NCBI GenBank assembly: GCA_963731615.1 | Contig: CAVSWD010000009.1 | Location: forward strand, 248,001-312,000 | Direction of reading: 5' to 3' | Source of the DNA: Gaiellasilicea sp963731615 | Lineage (GTDB): Bacteria; Actinomycetota; Thermoleophilia; Gaiellales; Gaiellaceae | DNA: 64,000 nt | Shown: piece by piece, positions 35,690 to 44,977 of the stretch | How positions within the stretch are numbered: position 1 is the stretch's first letter | Layout: each line of letters starts with the position of its first letter | The notes under the pieces: generated by a model | What the model was told of the DNA's origin: nothing | What the model saw: the letters and a program-made list of their open reading frames with translations, nothing else | The model's database searches: none | Translations under genes and position numbers: made by a program

Positions 35690-36395
35690 GAATCGCTGAG
35701 ACTGCGTCGTTCTGTGCGGCGACGATCTCGTCGATCCCGCCGGCGGCGAAGTCGAGCATCGCGTCGAGCTCCTCGCGCGTGAACGGCTCGCGCTCGGCGG
35801 TCGCCTGCACCTCGACGAGACGGCCGTCGGCGGTCATGACGACGTTCATGTCGGTGTCGGCGCTCGAGTCCTCGGAGTAGTCGAGGTCGAGCAGCAGTTG
35901 GGCCTCGACGACTCCGACCGAGACCGCGGCGACCTGACCGTTCAGCGCCTTCGAGAGCCCGAAGCGGTCGAGCGCGCGCCGGGCGGCGACGTACGCACCC
36001 GAGATCGCGGCGCAGCGAGTCCCGCCGTCCGCCTGGAGCACGTCACAGTCGAGCCAGAGCGTCCGCTCTCCGAGCGCCTGAAAGTCGCAGACGGAGCGGA
36101 GCGCACGGCCGATCAACCGCTGGATCTCGACGGTGCGGCCCCCCTGCTTCCCCTTGGCCGCCTCCCGGGCGACGCGTTCGCCGGTCGAGGCCGGCAGGAG
36201 CGAGTACTCCGCGGTCATCCAGCCGCGGCCGGAGCGGTAGAGCCAGCGCGGGACGCCTTCCTCGACCATCGCGGTGCAGAGGACGCGGGTCTTGCCCTGG
36301 GAGTAGAGGACGGAGCCGTGGGCTTGCTCGAGCCAGTCTGGCAGCAGCTCGAGCTCGCGCAGCTCGTCGTCTCTCCGCCCGTCAGCTCGGCTCAT
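35682..36395 (-). CDS. rph: Ribonuclease PH
   Basis: A phosphorolytic 3'-5' exoribonuclease that trims tRNA. 237 aa. Typical segments: GSVLYSQGKTRVLCTAMVEEG, GWMTAEYSLLPAST, EIQRLIGRALRSVCD, DVLQADGGTRCAAISGAYVA and DYSEDSSADTDMNVVM, with the phosphate-binding and catalytic Asp residues. The ATG overlaps the murI stop by ATGA. Confidence 0.96.
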   Translation of the reverse strand: MSRADGRRDDELRELELLPDWLEQAHGSVLYSQGKTRVLCTAMVEEGVPRWLYRSGRGWMTAEYSLLPASTGERVAREAAKGKQGGRTVEIQRLIGRALRSVCDFQALGERTLWLDCDVLQADGGTRCAAISGAYVAARRALDRFGLSKALNGQVAAVSVGVVEAQLLLDLDYSEDSSADTDMNVVMTADGRLVEVQATAEREPFTREELDAMLDFAAGGIDEIVAAQNDAVSAIRA

Positions 36396-37213
36396 GCGGC
36401 CGCCGCCTCGAGCGTCGCGATCTCGACCTGCTCGACCTCTTCGATCGGCAGCTGCAGGAAGCGGCGGCCCATGATCCGGAACGCATCCGGGTCGCCGGTC
36501 GTCAGGAAACGGTACGAGCCCTCGCGCGCAGGATCGTTCTCGATCCGCTTCCGCGCCAGCGTCTCGGCCACCTCCCGCGCGGTCTCGTCGGCCGAGAAAA
36601 CGAGCGTCACGTCGCGGCCGAAGACGCGCTGCAGGATCGGCCGGATCAGCGGGTAGTGGGTGCAGCCGAGGATGACCGTGTCGACGCCGGCCGCCTTCAG
36701 CGGCTCCGCGTACTCGCGCACGGCGGCGGCAGTCTCCTCCGCGAACGGGTCGTCGCCTTCGATCAGCGGCACGAGCCGCGGGCAGGCGACCGACACGACG
36801 TCGACGCCGGCGTCGAGCGCGTGCACGAGCGCTTCGTAGCGGCCGCTCGAGACGGTCGCCTGCGTCGCCAGCAGCCCGATCCGCCGGTTGCGGGTCGCCT
36901 GGACGGCCGCATGGGCCTCCGGCGCGATCACGCCCACGACGGGCACGCGCAGCTCGGTCTGGAGCTCGGGCAGAGCGGCGGCGGTCGCCGAGTTGCAGGC
37001 GACGACGACGAGCTTGACGCCGCGCCCCTCGAGGAACGAGCCGATCTCGTGCGCGAACCGGCGCAGCTCGCCGAGCGGCCGGGGGCCGTACGGAAGCCGC
37101 GCGCCGTCCCCGAAGTAGACGAAGTCCTCGTGCGGCAGCGTCACCAGGCACTCGTGCAGGACCGTGAGGCCGCCGGCACCCGAGTCGAAGACGCCGATCG
37201 GCCGCTCATCCAT
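36392..37213 (-). CDS. murI: Glutamate racemase
   Basis: Cofactor-independent racemase that makes D-glutamate for peptidoglycan. 273 aa. Begins PIGVFDSGAGGLTVL; the two catalytic Cys are in VVACNSATA and ILGCTHYPLI, as in all MurI proteins. FGDGARLPYG is the substrate-binding loop. First gene of the murI-rph-mgtC-rdgB set, divergent from the secreted hydrolase gene across 43 bp. With alr, it gives two D-amino-acid racemases in the window. Confidence 0.96.
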   Translation of the reverse strand: MDERPIGVFDSGAGGLTVLHECLVTLPHEDFVYFGDGARLPYGPRPLGELRRFAHEIGSFLEGRGVKLVVVACNSATAAALPELQTELRVPVVGVIAPEAHAAVQATRNRRIGLLATQATVSSGRYEALVHALDAGVDVVSVACPRLVPLIEGDDPFAEETAAAVREYAEPLKAAGVDTVILGCTHYPLIRPILQRVFGRDVTLVFSADETAREVAETLARKRIENDPAREGSYRFLTTGDPDAFRIMGRRFLQLPIEEVEQVEIATLEAAAA

Positions 37214-37256
37214 GCGCGGGATTCTATGGGGGTCGAGTGTCGGCTACCGTGCGTCC

Positions 37257-38603
37257 GTGCTTCGCCGCCTCCTCGTCGTCGCAACTGCCGCGCTCGCGTT
37301 CGCTGCGCCGGCGTCCGCGTTCTCGAAGCAGGACGGGACGCAGACGATGGACGACGGCGTCACGCTTGCGACGTCGCTCTTCCTCCCGGACGGCGCGATG
37401 CCCGCCGGAGGCTGGCCCGGCGTCGTTGTCCTGCACGGGCTCGCCGAGACGCGCGGCTTGTACGAACCGGTCTCGACGAGCTTCGCGGAGGCCGGCTTCG
37501 CCGTCCTCGCCTACGACGCGCGCGGGCACGGCGCCTCCGGCGGCGACGTCACGCTCGCGGGGCCACGCGAGGTGGCCGACCTGCGCTCGATCCGAAACGC
37601 GTTCGCGGCGCGACCCGACGTCAGCGACGCCAAGATCGGCGCCTGGGGGATCTCCTATGGCGGCGGCCAGATCTGGAATGCGCTCGCCGCCGGCGTCCCG
37701 TTCGCGGCTGCGGAGGTCGTGGAGACGTGGACGGGGCTCTACGACGCGCTCTGGCCGCAGGGTCTCGCCCGCTCCGGCATCGTCGCCGGCTTCGCCGCCT
37801 CGGTCGCCCCGCGTTCTCCGCTGATCGCCGGCCTGCGCGACGCCGCCGTGCAGAGCACGAACCAGGCCGCGATCCGGCAGCTGACCGCCGAGCGCTCCGC
37901 CCTCGCGAAGGCGTCGTCGATCACGACGCCGATGTACCTCTTCCAAGGCCGGGTCGACTACGCGTTCGACATCTCCCAGGCGACGCGCGCGTTCGGGCTG
38001 CTCTCCGGCCCCAAGAAGCTCTACGTGGGGCTGTTCGGCCACACGCCCTCCACCTTTCCCGGGCCGGACATCACCTACATGCTGAACGAGAGCCGCAGCT
38101 GGTTCGGGACGCACCTCTACAGCAACGGCGGGCCGATCAGCTCGATCATGGTCGCCCGTGACGACGGCGGCCGGTCGATGCCGGTGGCGCTGCCGCCGAG
38201 GAAGGTCCAGACATTCGCGCTGCCCGGACGCTCGGTCGTCCGCGGCAGCTCGTCCGCGGCGCGGCGGACACCACCGCTCCGCGCCGCGCTCGAGAGCTGG
38301 GGCGGCGGCACGGCGACCGTGACGGTGCCGAAGCTCACGCGTTACCCACGCCTCGTCGTCACCGTGCTCGCCGGCTCGAAGGTCGTCGCACACGGCGGTC
38401 TGAAGCCGAAGGCGGGCATCAACCGAGTCACGCTCGCGAACTACTGCGTCTATGTGCCGAAGGGGACACGCCTGCGCGTCACCGTCGGCGCTTCGTCGCC
38501 TGCCGGGGAGATCGCCTACCTCGGCCTCCCGGGCGCCGGCTCGGCCACGATCGGCCCGATCTCGCTGCGGCTCTCCACGCTCGCGACGCCGATCTCGGGA
38601 TGA
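37257..38603 (+). CDS. Secreted alpha/beta hydrolase, X-Pro dipeptidyl-peptidase (S15)-like
   Basis: 448 aa from a GTG at 37257; the longer frame from 37164 overlaps murI and is not needed. Signal peptide VLRRLLVVATAALAFAAPASA. The hydrolase domain has VVVLHGLAETRG, YDARGHGASGG and the nucleophile in GAWGISYGGGQIW. Asp in FQGRVDYAFD and His in FGHTPS complete the likely triad. The C-terminal 130 residues form a beta domain like the S15/CocE C-terminal jelly roll. Peptidase versus esterase activity cannot be told. ATGA overlap with the next gene. Confidence 0.82.
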   Translation: MLRRLLVVATAALAFAAPASAFSKQDGTQTMDDGVTLATSLFLPDGAMPAGGWPGVVVLHGLAETRGLYEPVSTSFAEAGFAVLAYDARGHGASGGDVTLAGPREVADLRSIRNAFAARPDVSDAKIGAWGISYGGGQIWNALAAGVPFAAAEVVETWTGLYDALWPQGLARSGIVAGFAASVAPRSPLIAGLRDAAVQSTNQAAIRQLTAERSALAKASSITTPMYLFQGRVDYAFDISQATRAFGLLSGPKKLYVGLFGHTPSTFPGPDITYMLNESRSWFGTHLYSNGGPISSIMVARDDGGRSMPVALPPRKVQTFALPGRSVVRGSSSAARRTPPLRAALESWGGGTATVTVPKLTRYPRLVVTVLAGSKVVAHGGLKPKAGINRVTLANYCVYVPKGTRLRVTVGASSPAGEIAYLGLPGAGSATIGPISLRLSTLATPISG

Positions 38604-39799
38604 GGCGCCTCGCCGCGCTCGTCGCGCTCGTGGTCGCGTCGAGCGCCGGAGCGGCCTCGACGGCCGACCCCGGCGTCACCGCCAAGACGATCCTGCTCGG
38701 CGGCACGGTGCCGCTCTCGGGCGAGGCGTCGGCGTTCGGCTCGGTCGGCCCGGGCGCGAAGGCGTACTTCGACTACGTGAACGCAAAGGGCGGCGTCAAC
38801 GGGCGCACGATCCGCTACGTCTACTACGACGACGCGTACAACCCGGCGCAGACCGTGCAACTGACGCGCCGGCTCGTCGAGCAGGACAAGGTGTTCGCGA
38901 TCTTCAACTCGGTCGGCACCGACAACAACGCCGCGATCCAGCCGTATCTGAACCAGCGCCGGGTGCCGCAGCTCTTCGTCGGTGACGGCTCGCAGGCCGT
39001 GTCGCAGCCGGCCAAGTTCCCGTGGACGATGGGCTTCCTCCAGAGCTACGTCGGCGAAGGCGCCGTCTACGGCCGCCACCTGGCGCAGGCGAGGAAGACG
39101 GCGAAGCTCGGCGTCCTCTACGAGAACACCGCACTCGGCAAGGATCTGACCCGCGGCCTCGAGCGGGCGATCGCGGGTAAGGGCCCGAAGGTCGTCGCGA
39201 AGGAGAGCTACGAGTACACCGACACCGACGTCTCGGCCCAGGTCGCGAGGCTCAAGGCCGCCGGCGCGGACACGTTCATGCTCTTCGCGACGCCGAAGTT
39301 CGCGATCCAGGGCTTCGCCGCCGCGCACCGGCTGGGCTGGAAGCCGCGGGTCTACGTCGCCTCGGTCTCGATCGAGCCGGGGATCATGGCGATCGCGCGC
39401 CTGAACGCGCCGGAGCTGACGAAGGGAGCGATCTCGGTCGCCTTCGTGAAGAACCCGAACGACCCGATCTGGGCGAAGGATCCGGCGCTCGCGCTCTACC
39501 GGACGATCATGAAGCGGCACCACCCGCGCGGGAAGCCGAGCGACGTCTACAACTGGTACGGGATGACCGTCGCCTGGACGATGGTCGAGACGCTGCGAGC
39601 CGCCGGGAAGACGCCGACGCGGGCGAGCCTCCTCCGTTCCGCACAGAATCTTAACCTCCGGGCGAACCCCTTCCTGCTGCCGGGCATCGCCGTCAAAACG
39701 TCCAGAACACGCTATTTCCCGCTCGCCGGCGTCTACCTCTACCGCTTCGACAACCGCCAGTGGGTGAAGGCGAGTTCGCTCCTCGACGCCCGCGGGTAG
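38600..39799 (+). CDS. ABC transporter substrate-binding protein, branched-chain amino-acid type (LivJ-like)
   Basis: 399 aa, secreted (MRRLAALVALVVASSAGAAS). The type I periplasmic-binding fold is recognised by ILLGGTVPLSGEASAFGSVGPGAKAYFDYVN split around NAKGGVNGR, YYDDAYNPAQTV, and the second lobe with FLQSYVGEGAVYGRHLA. No lipobox Cys follows the signal peptide. No permease or ATPase genes lie nearby, so the protein may feed a remote transporter or act as a sensor. Possible ligands are branched-chain amino acids, amides or aromatic acids. Confidence 0.88.
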   Translation: MRRLAALVALVVASSAGAASTADPGVTAKTILLGGTVPLSGEASAFGSVGPGAKAYFDYVNAKGGVNGRTIRYVYYDDAYNPAQTVQLTRRLVEQDKVFAIFNSVGTDNNAAIQPYLNQRRVPQLFVGDGSQAVSQPAKFPWTMGFLQSYVGEGAVYGRHLAQARKTAKLGVLYENTALGKDLTRGLERAIAGKGPKVVAKESYEYTDTDVSAQVARLKAAGADTFMLFATPKFAIQGFAAAHRLGWKPRVYVASVSIEPGIMAIARLNAPELTKGAISVAFVKNPNDPIWAKDPALALYRTIMKRHHPRGKPSDVYNWYGMTVAWTMVETLRAAGKTPTRASLLRSAQNLNLRANPFLLPGIAVKTSRTRYFPLAGVYLYRFDNRQWVKASSLLDARG

Positions 39800-39851
39800 A
39801 ACGTTCCTCCAGTTACCACGAACGCACGACCAACTCAGGGAGCCACGACAC

Positions 39852-40943
39852 ATGAGCAAGAGGATCCGCACACTCGTACTCGGCCTGGCCGGCGCGATCG
39901 CGCTGACCAGCGTCGGTACAGCGCTGGCGGCGTATACGACGCCCCGGCTTCTCGTCACGGACGCCCGCACGTCGGTGACGATCAACTTCTCGCAAAGCGC
40001 GACCGACGATCCGAGCGCCAAGCTGACCTTCTACGCGCCGAGTGAGTACTCGGCGTCGCTCGCCCAGGCGGCCGGCACGACGATCGGCACCGTCAACGCA
40101 CAGGGTACGGCCGCCGATCTCGGTGGCGCCGTGCTGCCGCTGACCGGCACCGTGCAGGTGCGCGCGGCCGGCGGTACGTATCTCTCCGGCACGACGCAGG
40201 TGCCGATCGCGGCAGCTTCGACGCAGTGCACCGGCACCGCGAGTCACACCGCCTTCTGGGTGCTGATCCTCCAGGCCGCCGGCCAGACGCTCGAGCTGCC
40301 GGTGTTCGTCGACCAGGTCACCGCGGCTCCGGAGTCGGCATTCGCCTCATCGAAGATCCAGGCCTGCCTGCCGCCGCCGGACGTGCCCACGGGCACGCCG
40401 GGCCGCGCGACGTTCGGCTTCAAGCTGACGTCGGTCAACTTCAAGGTCAACAACATCTTCACGAGCGCCGGCACGGGCGATCCGACCTGGCGCGTGCTCG
40501 CGACGCCGTACCGGCCGAACACCGGCCAGCCGAATGCGGCCGGCTCGGTCGAGGCGCAGTCGGTCGTCGCCTTCCCGCGCTCGGTCGTGCTGGCCCGACC
40601 CACCGTGCGGCTCGCGAACGGCGTCGCAACGCTGCCGATCCGGGGCACCGTGCTCACGCCGGACGGTGCCGCGACGACGCTGCGCCTCTATCGCGGCATC
40701 GCGGCCTCCGCGACGACGCCCTCGGTCGCGCTGCGCCGAACGGGCAACGCGTTCACCGGCACGCTCAGGATCCGCCAGACGACGAAGCGACAGGTCGTCT
40801 TCCTGAAGACGCGTGGCTCGATCGCCGCCGGCAGCGAGACCTGCACGGCGACGTTCGGCGTCACGTGTCTGTCCGCAACGCGGGCGGCGGTGGCGCTGAG
40901 CAGCAACTCGGTTCGGGTCGTCATCCCGGCGCGGAAGCGCTAG
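39852..40943 (+). CDS. Secreted protein of unknown function
   Basis: 363 aa with a signal peptide (MSKRIRTLVLGLAGAIALTSVGTALA). A Shine-Dalgarno-like AGGGAG lies about 13 bases upstream of the ATG. The mature protein is Thr/Ser/Val/Ala-rich with alternating beta-strand patterns and three disulfide-compatible Cys pairs or near pairs (CTGTAS, KIQACLPP, ETCTATFGVTCLS), suggesting a beta-sandwich surface protein. No family is recognised. It follows the solute-binding protein gene on the same strand by 52 bp. Confidence 0.6.
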   Translation: MSKRIRTLVLGLAGAIALTSVGTALAAYTTPRLLVTDARTSVTINFSQSATDDPSAKLTFYAPSEYSASLAQAAGTTIGTVNAQGTAADLGGAVLPLTGTVQVRAAGGTYLSGTTQVPIAAASTQCTGTASHTAFWVLILQAAGQTLELPVFVDQVTAAPESAFASSKIQACLPPPDVPTGTPGRATFGFKLTSVNFKVNNIFTSAGTGDPTWRVLATPYRPNTGQPNAAGSVEAQSVVAFPRSVVLARPTVRLANGVATLPIRGTVLTPDGAATTLRLYRGIAASATTPSVALRRTGNAFTGTLRIRQTTKRQVVFLKTRGSIAAGSETCTATFGVTCLSATRAAVALSSNSVRVVIPARKR

Positions 40944-40959
40944 CGAACTCGCTCGGGCC

Positions 40960-41631
40960 GTGCGTGTCCTCGCACTCACGCACGGCCCGAGCGTCGGCCC
41001 CGGCGTCTTCGAGGACGCCGTCCACGCCGGCGGCCACGAGCTCCTGGAGTGGCAGGTGCCGGTGCGCGGGGTGCCTGCGGAGGCCCGGCCTGACGCGGTG
41101 ATCGTGCTCGGCGGGGCGATGCACCCCGACGAGGACGAGCTGCACGGCTGGCTCGGCCCGGAGCTCCGCTACCTGCAGGAGCAGCTCGAGCGGGGCACGC
41201 CGCTCCTAGGCGTCTGCCTGGGCTCGCAGCTGATCGCACGAGCTGCGGGCGCCGACGTCTTCCGGGCGGCGGAGTCGGAGGTCGGCTGGCTACCAGTCGA
41301 GCGCACCGAAGCAGGGGGCGTCGATCCGGTGGCGAGGGAGCTGCCGCAGAGCTTCGAGGCGTTCCAGTGGCACCACTACACCCATGAGCTGCCGGACGGC
41401 GCGGTCGAGCTTGCCCGCAGTCCGGTCTGCACCCAGGCGTTCCGCCTCGAGCAGGCATGGGGCGTGCAGTTCCATCCCGAGGTGCGGGCGGAGCAGGTCG
41501 AGACATGGCTCGCCGAGGATCCTGCGGATGTCGCCGATCCCAGGAGCCTGCGGCTTGCGACCCGAGAGCGGATCGGCGCCTGGAACGAGCTCGGCCGCGG
41601 CTTGTGCGCGGCCTTCCTCCGCGCCGCCTAG
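40960..41631 (+). CDS. Class I glutamine amidotransferase-like protein
   Basis: 223 aa from a GTG. The nucleophile elbow LGVCLGSQLIARA is present, and the His-Glu pair is in GVQFHPEVRAEQ, so the Cys-His-Glu triad is complete. PDAVIVLGGAMHPDED resembles GuaA-type stand-alone amidotransferases that act as peptidases or gamma-glutamyl hydrolases. No synthase partner lies nearby. Its TAG stop shares CTAG with the convergent rhodanese gene. Confidence 0.85.
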   Translation: MRVLALTHGPSVGPGVFEDAVHAGGHELLEWQVPVRGVPAEARPDAVIVLGGAMHPDEDELHGWLGPELRYLQEQLERGTPLLGVCLGSQLIARAAGADVFRAAESEVGWLPVERTEAGGVDPVARELPQSFEAFQWHHYTHELPDGAVELARSPVCTQAFRLEQAWGVQFHPEVRAEQVETWLAEDPADVADPRSLRLATRERIGAWNELGRGLCAAFLRAA

Positions 41632-41987
41632 CCCACTTCCGCAGGCAGCGACTCGTCCCGGGACCACTCGTGCCAGGAGCCGCGGTAGTTCGCCGCGCGG
41701 TAGCCGAGCGAGCGCAGGATCTCGGCTGCGAGCTGGGAGCGCGAGCCCGAGTGGCAGTAGGCAACGAGCTCAGCGCCCTGCGCCTCCCCGAGGCGCTCGC
41801 GAATCTGCTCCGGCGTCGACCCGAGCAACTCCTGGAGGTCGAAGTGCTCGGCGCCGGGAATCCTGCCCGGACGCGGATCGCAGGGCGCGACCGCCTCGCC
41901 CGTGTACTCACGGTGGCTGCGAACGTCGAGCACGACGAAGCCGTCCTCGCCCAGGCGGCGGACGAGCTCTGCGAGCTCTAGCTCCAC
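41628..41987 (-). CDS. Rhodanese-like sulfurtransferase
   Basis: 119 aa single rhodanese domain. Features: FVVLDVRSHREYTGE, GRIPGAEHFDLQEL and the active-site loop YCHSGSRSQLAAE with the catalytic Cys. The GTG start at 41987 overlaps the end of the upstream hydrolase gene by 10 bases; a longer frame to 42056 lies inside that gene. Sulfur donor and acceptor unknown. Confidence 0.88.
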   Translation of the reverse strand: MELELAELVRRLGEDGFVVLDVRSHREYTGEAVAPCDPRPGRIPGAEHFDLQELLGSTPEQIRERLGEAQGAELVAYCHSGSRSQLAAEILRSLGYRAANYRGSWHEWSRDESLPAEVG

Positions 41988-42628
41988 CGTGCCAGCGCCT
42001 CGTCGAGCAGGAGGTTGAACTCGGCCGGGCGTTCGAGGCTCACCAGGTGGCCGCACGCAGGGACGACGACCGCATTCGGATCGAAGGCGCGCGCATCCTC
42101 GACCGGGACGAACGGGTCACTGTCGCCGACGATGGTGAGCGCACGATCGCCGAGCGCCCGGTAGGCGGCGGTCGAGTCGGGCCGGTCGCGGATCGCCTCG
42201 AGCGCCGTCACGAGCTCCTCCTCGGTGCGATCGAGTGCGAGCGGCTGCAGCCGCTCGATGAGCTCCGAATCGGTGTCAGGGGTGAACAGCACCTCGCGCA
42301 TCGACTCCCAGATCCCCTCGGCGCCGCGGGACCGGGCGAGCGCGATCGTCTCGGCCCGCCGCTCGCGGCGCGAGGGCGAGTCCGGGTCGGGGCGCGAGCC
42401 GACGAGGACGAGCCCCATGATTCGCTCCGGCGCCAGCCGGGCCGCAGCCACGGCGCAGTAGCCGCCCATCGAGGCGCCCACGAGCACCAGCGGGCCCGAA
42501 TACAGGTCGAGAACCGCCAGGGCCCAGTCGTCCATCGTCTCGCCGAGCTCGTACAGCCGCGGCGCGTCGGTGTGCGGGTGCCACATGCGCTCGTCGAGCG
42601 GCAGGGCGTGCAGGAAGACGACGGTCAC
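41978..42628 (-). CDS. Alpha/beta-fold hydrolase
   Basis: 216 aa from a GTG that overlaps the GNAT-GST stop as GTGA. Typical elements: VVFLHALPLDERMW (oxyanion region), LVGASMGGYCAVAAA (nucleophile elbow), IVGDSDPFVP (acid) and ACGHLVSLERP (His). It resembles BioH or 3-oxoadipate enol-lactonase-like hydrolases; specificity is unknown. Confidence 0.85.
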   Translation of the reverse strand: MTVVFLHALPLDERMWHPHTDAPRLYELGETMDDWALAVLDLYSGPLVLVGASMGGYCAVAAARLAPERIMGLVLVGSRPDPDSPSRRERRAETIALARSRGAEGIWESMREVLFTPDTDSELIERLQPLALDRTEEELVTALEAIRDRPDSTAAYRALGDRALTIVGDSDPFVPVEDARAFDPNAVVVPACGHLVSLERPAEFNLLLDEALARWS

Positions 42629-44157
42629 GTGATCGCCACGAGCTCGACCTCGGCTGCGACCGACGGCCGCTCGGATGCGAGCTCGAGCCAGCGGGCGAGG
42701 TCGGGCCAGGGATCGAGCGTGATTCCGAGCCGGTCGCGCGCGCGGAGCACCCAGGGCAGGAAGGCGACGTCGGCGAGCCCGAACGCGCGCCCGGACAGCC
42801 ACGGCATCCCGGCCAGAAGCGCGTCGAGGAAGCTGAGCTCATCCTCGAACCGCTCACGGGCGCCCTCCTCGCCACGCCGAACCGCGTAGTACGGCTTCGA
42901 GAAGTCGTCGAAGCGATAGATGAGCAGGCGCCCGGCCGCCCGCTCACCGGGGTCGTCCGGCCAGAGCGGCACCTCGGGATAGCGCTCGTTCAGGAACTCA
43001 GAGATCACGGCGGACTCGGGCAGGACCCAGCCGTCCTCCTCGAGCACCGGCACCTTGCCGGCCGGGTTCTTGTCGTACAGCCAGGCGGGCCGGTCGTCGA
43101 GATCGATCTCGACCGGGTCGTAGGGAATGCCCTTCTCCGCCAGCACGATCCGCACGCGGGCGCAGTAGGGGCAGCGAGCCGCGTCGTAGAGCGTGATCAC
43201 GCCTGCTCCCAGCCGTGATCGGCGCCCGTCGAGCCCGATCGCGGCCGCGATCTGCGCCAGCAGCTCCTGGGCGGCGGGGAGCTCGGTCGGGCTCTTGGCC
43301 GTCCGGGCGGCCGCTCGAATCGCGGCGGGGTCGGCACCGGTGAGGCGCGCGACGACGCGCGGGTTCGCCGCCAGCGCAATCGCATCGCCGGGCGGGAGCG
43401 AGCCGTAGTGCTCGGGCACGGAGAGGTACTCGTCGACGATCCGTCCCGCCTCGAGGAGGACGAAGCGGACGACCTGCTCGTGCTCGACTCCGATCGCGAT
43501 CACGACCGCGCCCATGCGCTCCGAGAGCTCGGTCGCCAGGCGGCGCAGGACGGCCGGGTCGCGGTCGCAGGCATCGTCGTAGACCGTGATCCACCCGTTG
43601 TACGGCGGCGTGATGCTGCTGCCCTGGGAGCTGCCCGGCAGCCGCGGCACGAACTGTTGGACAGCGCGCTCGATCGCGCCGAGATCGTCCGACTGCACGT
43701 GGATCGAGCCGAACGACGGGCCCGCTCCCACCGTCTGCAGCTCGAGTGGCAGCACGAGGTTGCGCGACTCCTCCCGGAAGCCCAGCCGTTCGTAGAACGC
43801 GAGCGACTGCAGGTTCGCGTTCAGGAAGAGGTGCGTCGCGCCGCGGGCGCGCAGGTTCTCGATCACGGTCGCGACGAGCGCGCTCCCGGTTCCCTCACGA
43901 CGCCCCGTGTCGGTGACGTAGAGGTCGCCGATCCTGGCGAAGTGATGCTCGAGCCAGGCGGTGACGAAGCCGACCGGCTCACCGTTCTCCTCCGCGAGGA
44001 AGAGGGCGTTCGCATCGAGCGCCCGCTCGACCTCGGACCGATTCGACTCCCAGCTGTCGTCCGCCCACGGAGGTGCGGACGCGCCCTCGGCGCGCCAGCG
44101 CTCCCAGAGCGCGCGGACGAGTTCGAAGTCGTCTGCGGTCGCGTGGCGGATCGTCAT
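42625..44157 (-). CDS. GNAT acetyltransferase - unknown middle domain - glutathione S-transferase-like fusion
   Basis: 510 aa in one uninterrupted frame. Residues 1-145 are a GNAT domain (ADDFELVRALWERW, DLYVTDTGRREGTGSALVATVI as the acetyl-CoA loop, FYERLGF). Residues 150-310 form a domain not recognised, with YNGWITVYDDACDRDPAVLRRLA and YLSVPEHYGSLPPGDAIALAAN. Residues 315-510 are a GST-like protein: thioredoxin fold with ARCPYCARVRIVLAEKGI and KVPVLEEDG, then an all-helical domain. The CPYC motif suggests glutaredoxin/omega-class chemistry. The start follows the glycosylase gene with overlap. Function of the fusion unknown. Confidence 0.85.
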   Translation of the reverse strand: MTIRHATADDFELVRALWERWRAEGASAPPWADDSWESNRSEVERALDANALFLAEENGEPVGFVTAWLEHHFARIGDLYVTDTGRREGTGSALVATVIENLRARGATHLFLNANLQSLAFYERLGFREESRNLVLPLELQTVGAGPSFGSIHVQSDDLGAIERAVQQFVPRLPGSSQGSSITPPYNGWITVYDDACDRDPAVLRRLATELSERMGAVVIAIGVEHEQVVRFVLLEAGRIVDEYLSVPEHYGSLPPGDAIALAANPRVVARLTGADPAAIRAAARTAKSPTELPAAQELLAQIAAAIGLDGRRSRLGAGVITLYDAARCPYCARVRIVLAEKGIPYDPVEIDLDDRPAWLYDKNPAGKVPVLEEDGWVLPESAVISEFLNERYPEVPLWPDDPGERAAGRLLIYRFDDFSKPYYAVRRGEEGARERFEDELSFLDALLAGMPWLSGRAFGLADVAFLPWVLRARDRLGITLDPWPDLARWLELASERPSVAAEVELVAIT

Positions 44158-44957
44158 GCGGGCGGGAAGAGGCGAAGGCCGGTCAAGAGATAGTGAGCGC
44201 TCAGATTCTCGTGCGGGTGGAAGCGGGCGGCGAAGGCGCGAACATCGGGCACGTCACCATAGAACGCCGCCACCGCCTTCCGCAGTCCCAGGTCGCCGGC
44301 AGGCCAGGCGTGCGGCCGAGCGAGGTGCCGGGCGAGGAACCAGTCGGCGGTCCACTCGCCGAGGCCGCGCAGAGCCACGAGCCTCGCCGTCACGTCGTCG
44401 TCCGGCAGCCCGGCGAGCTCGTCCAAGTCGAGGTCGCTGCGGGCGAGCCCGATCACATACTCCGCCTTGCGGGTCGAGAAACCGACCGCGATCAACTCGT
44501 CCTCGCTCGCGTCGGCGACGCGCTCGCGGGTGGGGAACGCGTGGGCGTGCTCGTAGGCGACGCCGTAGCGCTCGATGAAGCGGCTCCGGATCGCCGCCGC
44601 CGACTGGAGCGACACCTGCTGCGCGGTGATCGAGGTGACGAGCGCCTCGAACGGATTCGGCTGGAGCGGCGGCCGGAACCCCGGCAGCGCGGCGACCAGC
44701 CGGCAGAGCGTCTCGTCGGCAGCGGCCCACGCGGTGAACCCGCCGAGGTCGAACGGGAGGCCCAGAAACCGGAGCACGCCGGCTGCCAGGGCCGGGTCGT
44801 CCGGCGTGATCTCGACGCCGCCCGGCGCCGCCTCGATCCGCATCTCACGACCATCGAAGACGCGATCGATCCCGCCGTCGCGCCACCGCGTCGCGCGGTC
44901 GAGCCCGTAGACGTCGAAGCGGGCAGTCGAGAGCGCAAAGTCGTACGGCTGCGGCAA
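44154..44957 (-). CDS. DNA-3-methyladenine glycosylase (AlkA-like, HhH-GPD)
   Basis: Excises alkylated bases. 267 aa. The helix-hairpin-helix region reads VALRGLGEWTADWFLARHLA, and the catalytic Asp lies in WPAGDLGLRKAV. ITAQQVSLQSAAAIRSRF is the family's first conserved helix. The N-terminal beta domain (about 1-85) is like that of AlkA. First gene of the minus-strand operon with the GNAT-GST fusion, hydrolase and rhodanese. Confidence 0.9.
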   Translation of the reverse strand: MPQPYDFALSTARFDVYGLDRATRWRDGGIDRVFDGREMRIEAAPGGVEITPDDPALAAGVLRFLGLPFDLGGFTAWAAADETLCRLVAALPGFRPPLQPNPFEALVTSITAQQVSLQSAAAIRSRFIERYGVAYEHAHAFPTRERVADASEDELIAVGFSTRKAEYVIGLARSDLDLDELAGLPDDDVTARLVALRGLGEWTADWFLARHLARPHAWPAGDLGLRKAVAAFYGDVPDVRAFAARFHPHENLSAHYLLTGLRLFPPA

Positions 44958-44977
44958 GTGCGACGAGCACGGGCCAT

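Noticed and set aside
37164..37256. Upstream extension of the secreted hydrolase
   Set aside because: It overlaps the start of murI and would bury the clear signal peptide that begins at GTG 37257.
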